DNA from: Pseudoalteromonas ulvae UL12
GTDB lineage: Bacteria > Pseudomonadota > Gammaproteobacteria > Enterobacterales > Alteromonadaceae
Assembly: GCF_014925405.1 (NCBI RefSeq)
Contig: NZ_AQHJ01000034.1
Coordinates: 248,001 to 312,000 of the forward strand
Direction of reading: 5' to 3'
Length of the DNA stretch: 64,000 nt
This document shows positions 62,104 to 64,000 of the stretch, one piece after another (position 1 is the first letter of the stretch; each line of letters begins with the position of its first letter). Both the position numbers and the translations under genes were made by a program. Under the pieces are notes generated by a model that ran no database searches, was not told the origin of the DNA, and saw nothing but the letters and a program-made list of their open reading frames with translations.

Positions 62104-62443
62104 TAAAAAATCCACTTTTGAATGATGAAATTAGCGCTATTTTAGAAGAACCCGCAAGTTGGGGCAATGTTTGAAATGGAAATAGCTGTACTTGGGTGTG
62201 TTTAGTCATTTGATTTGTATTTTATGGGAGAGCTTTATCTGGATAGTCTGTTGTCGGTGAGATTAAAGATAGCGGCTACTCGCGTAATCAAAAGAGTTAT
62301 TTATATCTTAAACATTAGGGAGTGTTATTCATCAATGGAATTGAATAGATCATTTCTTTTGCCATTGCTTGAGTCAACATGCTTCGCATTTTGTGTTTAT
62401 TTTGTGTAAGTTACTTATTAAATGTATTGATCATCGTGCCCAC
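62104..62443. other. Intergenic gap between divergent ettA and patatin genes
   Basis: 340 bases shared upstream of the divergent genes. A 64-residue open frame within it (62215-62409) lacks a Shine-Dalgarno and is not called. No clear promoter or repeat was seen. Confidence 0.6.
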
Positions 62444-64000
62444 ATGTTCCGAATTATAAGTGTCATTAGTTTTTTACTCATTTTTTCAATTGAGCTAGCT
62501 GCTCAAGAGCGATTAAAAGTCGGTTTAGTGCTTGGCGGCGGAGGGGCAAAAGGCAGTGCCCATGTCGGTGTATTAAAAGAGCTAGAGCAGTTAAATATCC
62601 CGATTGATTACATAGCAGGAACCAGTATTGGGGCGTATGTTGGTGGTATGTATGCGTTAGGTTATAGCCCTGCTCAAATTGAGCAAGTGATGCTTGATTC
62701 AAATTGGGATGAAGGGTATTCAGATACGATTCCGCGTAACTCACTTAATGTTCGTAACAAACAACATCGTGATACCTATAACTTACCGCTGCGATTAGGC
62801 ATTGAAGAGCAGCAATTAAAAATACCCAAAGGGTTACTTGCTGGGCAAAATGTTAATCGATTACTGAGAAGCTCAACTAATTTAGTCCGCTCATTTGATA
62901 GTTTCGATGATTTAGCCATTCCATTTCGAGCCATTGCTACTGATTTAGTCACCAGTCACGCAGTGATTATTTCATCAGGCAGTATTATTGATGCTATGCA
63001 GGCATCGGCCGCAGTACCGGGGGTTGTCCAACCCATCGAATTAGAGGGGAAAACGCTGGTGGATGGCGGGATTGCCAATAATTTACCTATCGATGTCGTT
63101 AAGGCGATGGGTGCCGATGTGGTAATTGCTGTCGATATTGGATCTTCACTGGCTCAAAAAGAGCATATTCAAAATTCTGTGGATGTGCTGATGCAGCTCT
63201 CCACGATTTTAACCCGCGCTTCTACAGAGCATCAGCTGCTAAAAATGACTCCTGAAGATATTTTAATTCGACCCGATGTGGGAGCATTGAGCACAACTGA
63301 CTGGGCGGTTTTACCGCTAGCCCTTGAACGTGGTCAGCAAGCGGCTATAGAAAAAAAGTCACAGTTAAGTCAGTTAAGTATGGAGGAAGCACAATACCTT
63401 ACCTTGAAACAGCAAGCTTTTGAGCGCAGCGAAGTGTGGTTTGCATCTATGAATCGTCCGTTGGTGGCGATTGAACTAAACAATCAATCGTCTGTGCATA
63501 ATGATCTTATTTTGCGGGAATTTGCCATCAAACAAAGTGCATTAGTGACAGAGCGTGATGTCCAAGACGCCATTGATCGTGTGTATGGTTTAGATGCGTT
63601 TGAAACGGTTGATGCCACGTTTAAAGAAACGCCGACAGGGCGTATACTGTTGCTTAATACCCAAGCTAAGTCGTGGGGTCCAAACTTTCTTGATGTGGGC
63701 GCAAGTTACCAAGATGATTTTCAAAGTGACTCCGTACTCTCGTTAGATATTGCTTACACAAAAAGTGGCCTTAACCAGTTAGGTGCTCAGTGGCGAAATC
63801 AGCTTTCACTAGGCTACGAAAAGGCACTTAAATCTGAGTTTTATCAGCCATTGAATAGCACTGAAGATTTTTATGGTATTGCTTCAATTGGATATTTAAA
63901 AGAAGAGCGGCGGTTGAAAAACTCAGAAAGTATTTATGTTGATTTACAAAAAACGTCCCTGTTGGGGCAGGTAGCGGCAGGGTACTATTTCAATAATGAC
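62444..64000 (+). CDS. Patatin-like phospholipase with POTRA and barrel domains (type Vd-like), partial
   Basis: Starts at ATG 62444 and runs past the window end, 519 residues visible. Signal peptide (MFRIISVISFLLIFSIELAA). The patatin domain has the oxyanion loop LGGGGAKGSAHVGVL, nucleophile Ser in AGTSIGAYVGG, and catalytic Asp in VDGGIANNLP. After about residue 330 come a POTRA-like segment and strands of an outer-membrane barrel (FLDVGASYQDDFQSD, SLGYEKALK). The layout matches PlpD-type autotransporters (type Vd). Likely secretes or displays its own phospholipase A. Confidence 0.88.
   Translation, partial: MFRIISVISFLLIFSIELAAQERLKVGLVLGGGGAKGSAHVGVLKELEQLNIPIDYIAGTSIGAYVGGMYALGYSPAQIEQVMLDSNWDEGYSDTIPRNSLNVRNKQHRDTYNLPLRLGIEEQQLKIPKGLLAGQNVNRLLRSSTNLVRSFDSFDDLAIPFRAIATDLVTSHAVIISSGSIIDAMQASAAVPGVVQPIELEGKTLVDGGIANNLPIDVVKAMGADVVIAVDIGSSLAQKEHIQNSVDVLMQLSTILTRASTEHQLLKMTPEDILIRPDVGALSTTDWAVLPLALERGQQAAIEKKSQLSQLSMEEAQYLTLKQQAFERSEVWFASMNRPLVAIELNNQSSVHNDLILREFAIKQSALVTERDVQDAIDRVYGLDAFETVDATFKETPTGRILLLNTQAKSWGPNFLDVGASYQDDFQSDSVLSLDIAYTKSGLNQLGAQWRNQLSLGYEKALKSEFYQPLNSTEDFYGIASIGYLKEERRLKNSESIYVDLQKTSLLGQVAAGYYFNND

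Noticed and set aside
62215..62409. 64-residue open frame between ettA and the patatin gene
   Set aside because: No Shine-Dalgarno, no homology noticed, and it sits in a divergent promoter region.

Overview
This window is chromosomal DNA from a marine gammaproteobacterium of the Alteromonadales, most like Pseudoalteromonas or a close relative. The genus is inferred, not proven. The basis is the moderately AT-rich composition and the mix of genes: an SO_0444-type Cu/Zn permease, DUF2999, DUF3283 and DUF1289 proteins, an imelysin/di-heme oxidoreductase operon, PatZ, EttA, HemW and RdgB. No rRNA, tRNA or CRISPR array was seen.

Region 1 (1 to about 12,166) is the right-hand part of an integrated mobile element whose left end lies outside the window. 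From its right end it carries a tightly overlapping six-gene operon on the minus strand: a giant 1090-aa tyrosine recombinase, a 789-aa tyrosine recombinase, two small coiled-coil proteins, a RecD2-like helicase with a degenerate Walker B motif, and a third, conventional-sized tyrosine recombinase. The cargo further left is a mercury module (merR, MerR operator/promoter, merC, GDCCVxC protein), a small VbhA-like antitoxin and a small acidic orphan. The element has cut a PIN-PhoH-type ATPase gene inside the codons of its P-loop; the 3' half remains at 12,167-12,706.

Region 2 (12.8-17.2 kb) is a signalling group: a response regulator/diguanylate cyclase, a transglutaminase-like secreted protein, a GAF-HD-GYP phosphodiesterase and an MBL-fold hydrolase. 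Region 3 (17.3-25.9 kb) holds a DUF885 lipoprotein, a convergent pair predicted to turn hydroxypyruvate into glycerate and then phosphoglycerate, a ZntR-regulated metal efflux permease, a polysaccharide deacetylase, an aldose sugar dehydrogenase and DUF2999.

Region 4 (26.1-33.1 kb) is a probable Fur-regulated iron operon: imelysin, two di-heme DUF1111 oxidoreductases, a second imelysin and a DUF1513 protein, all exported or lipoproteins. Region 5 (33.2-48.3 kb) is mixed housekeeping and signalling: an acyltransferase, a PAS membrane sensor, a periplasmic binding-like protein, a GNAT enzyme, a 1.5-kiloresidue propeller-PAS-GGDEF-EAL protein, a Kv-type channel, PatZ, a cupin, SIMPL and DUF1835 proteins.

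Region 6 (48.3-54.7 kb) is the least understood: a LuxR-type regulator without a LuxI, then four genes for exported proteins. The first and last are paralogs of an unrecognised family, and between them lie an unknown secreted protein and a tetraheme cytochrome c. Region 7 (54.8-64 kb) holds a second DUF885 lipoprotein, hemW-rdgB, an outer-membrane protein, a PilZ protein, ettA and the start of a patatin-POTRA-barrel protein that runs off the window.

The two best candidates for undescribed biology are the six-gene recombination module of the phoH-targeting element and the secreted tetraheme/paralog cluster at 49.8-54.7 kb.
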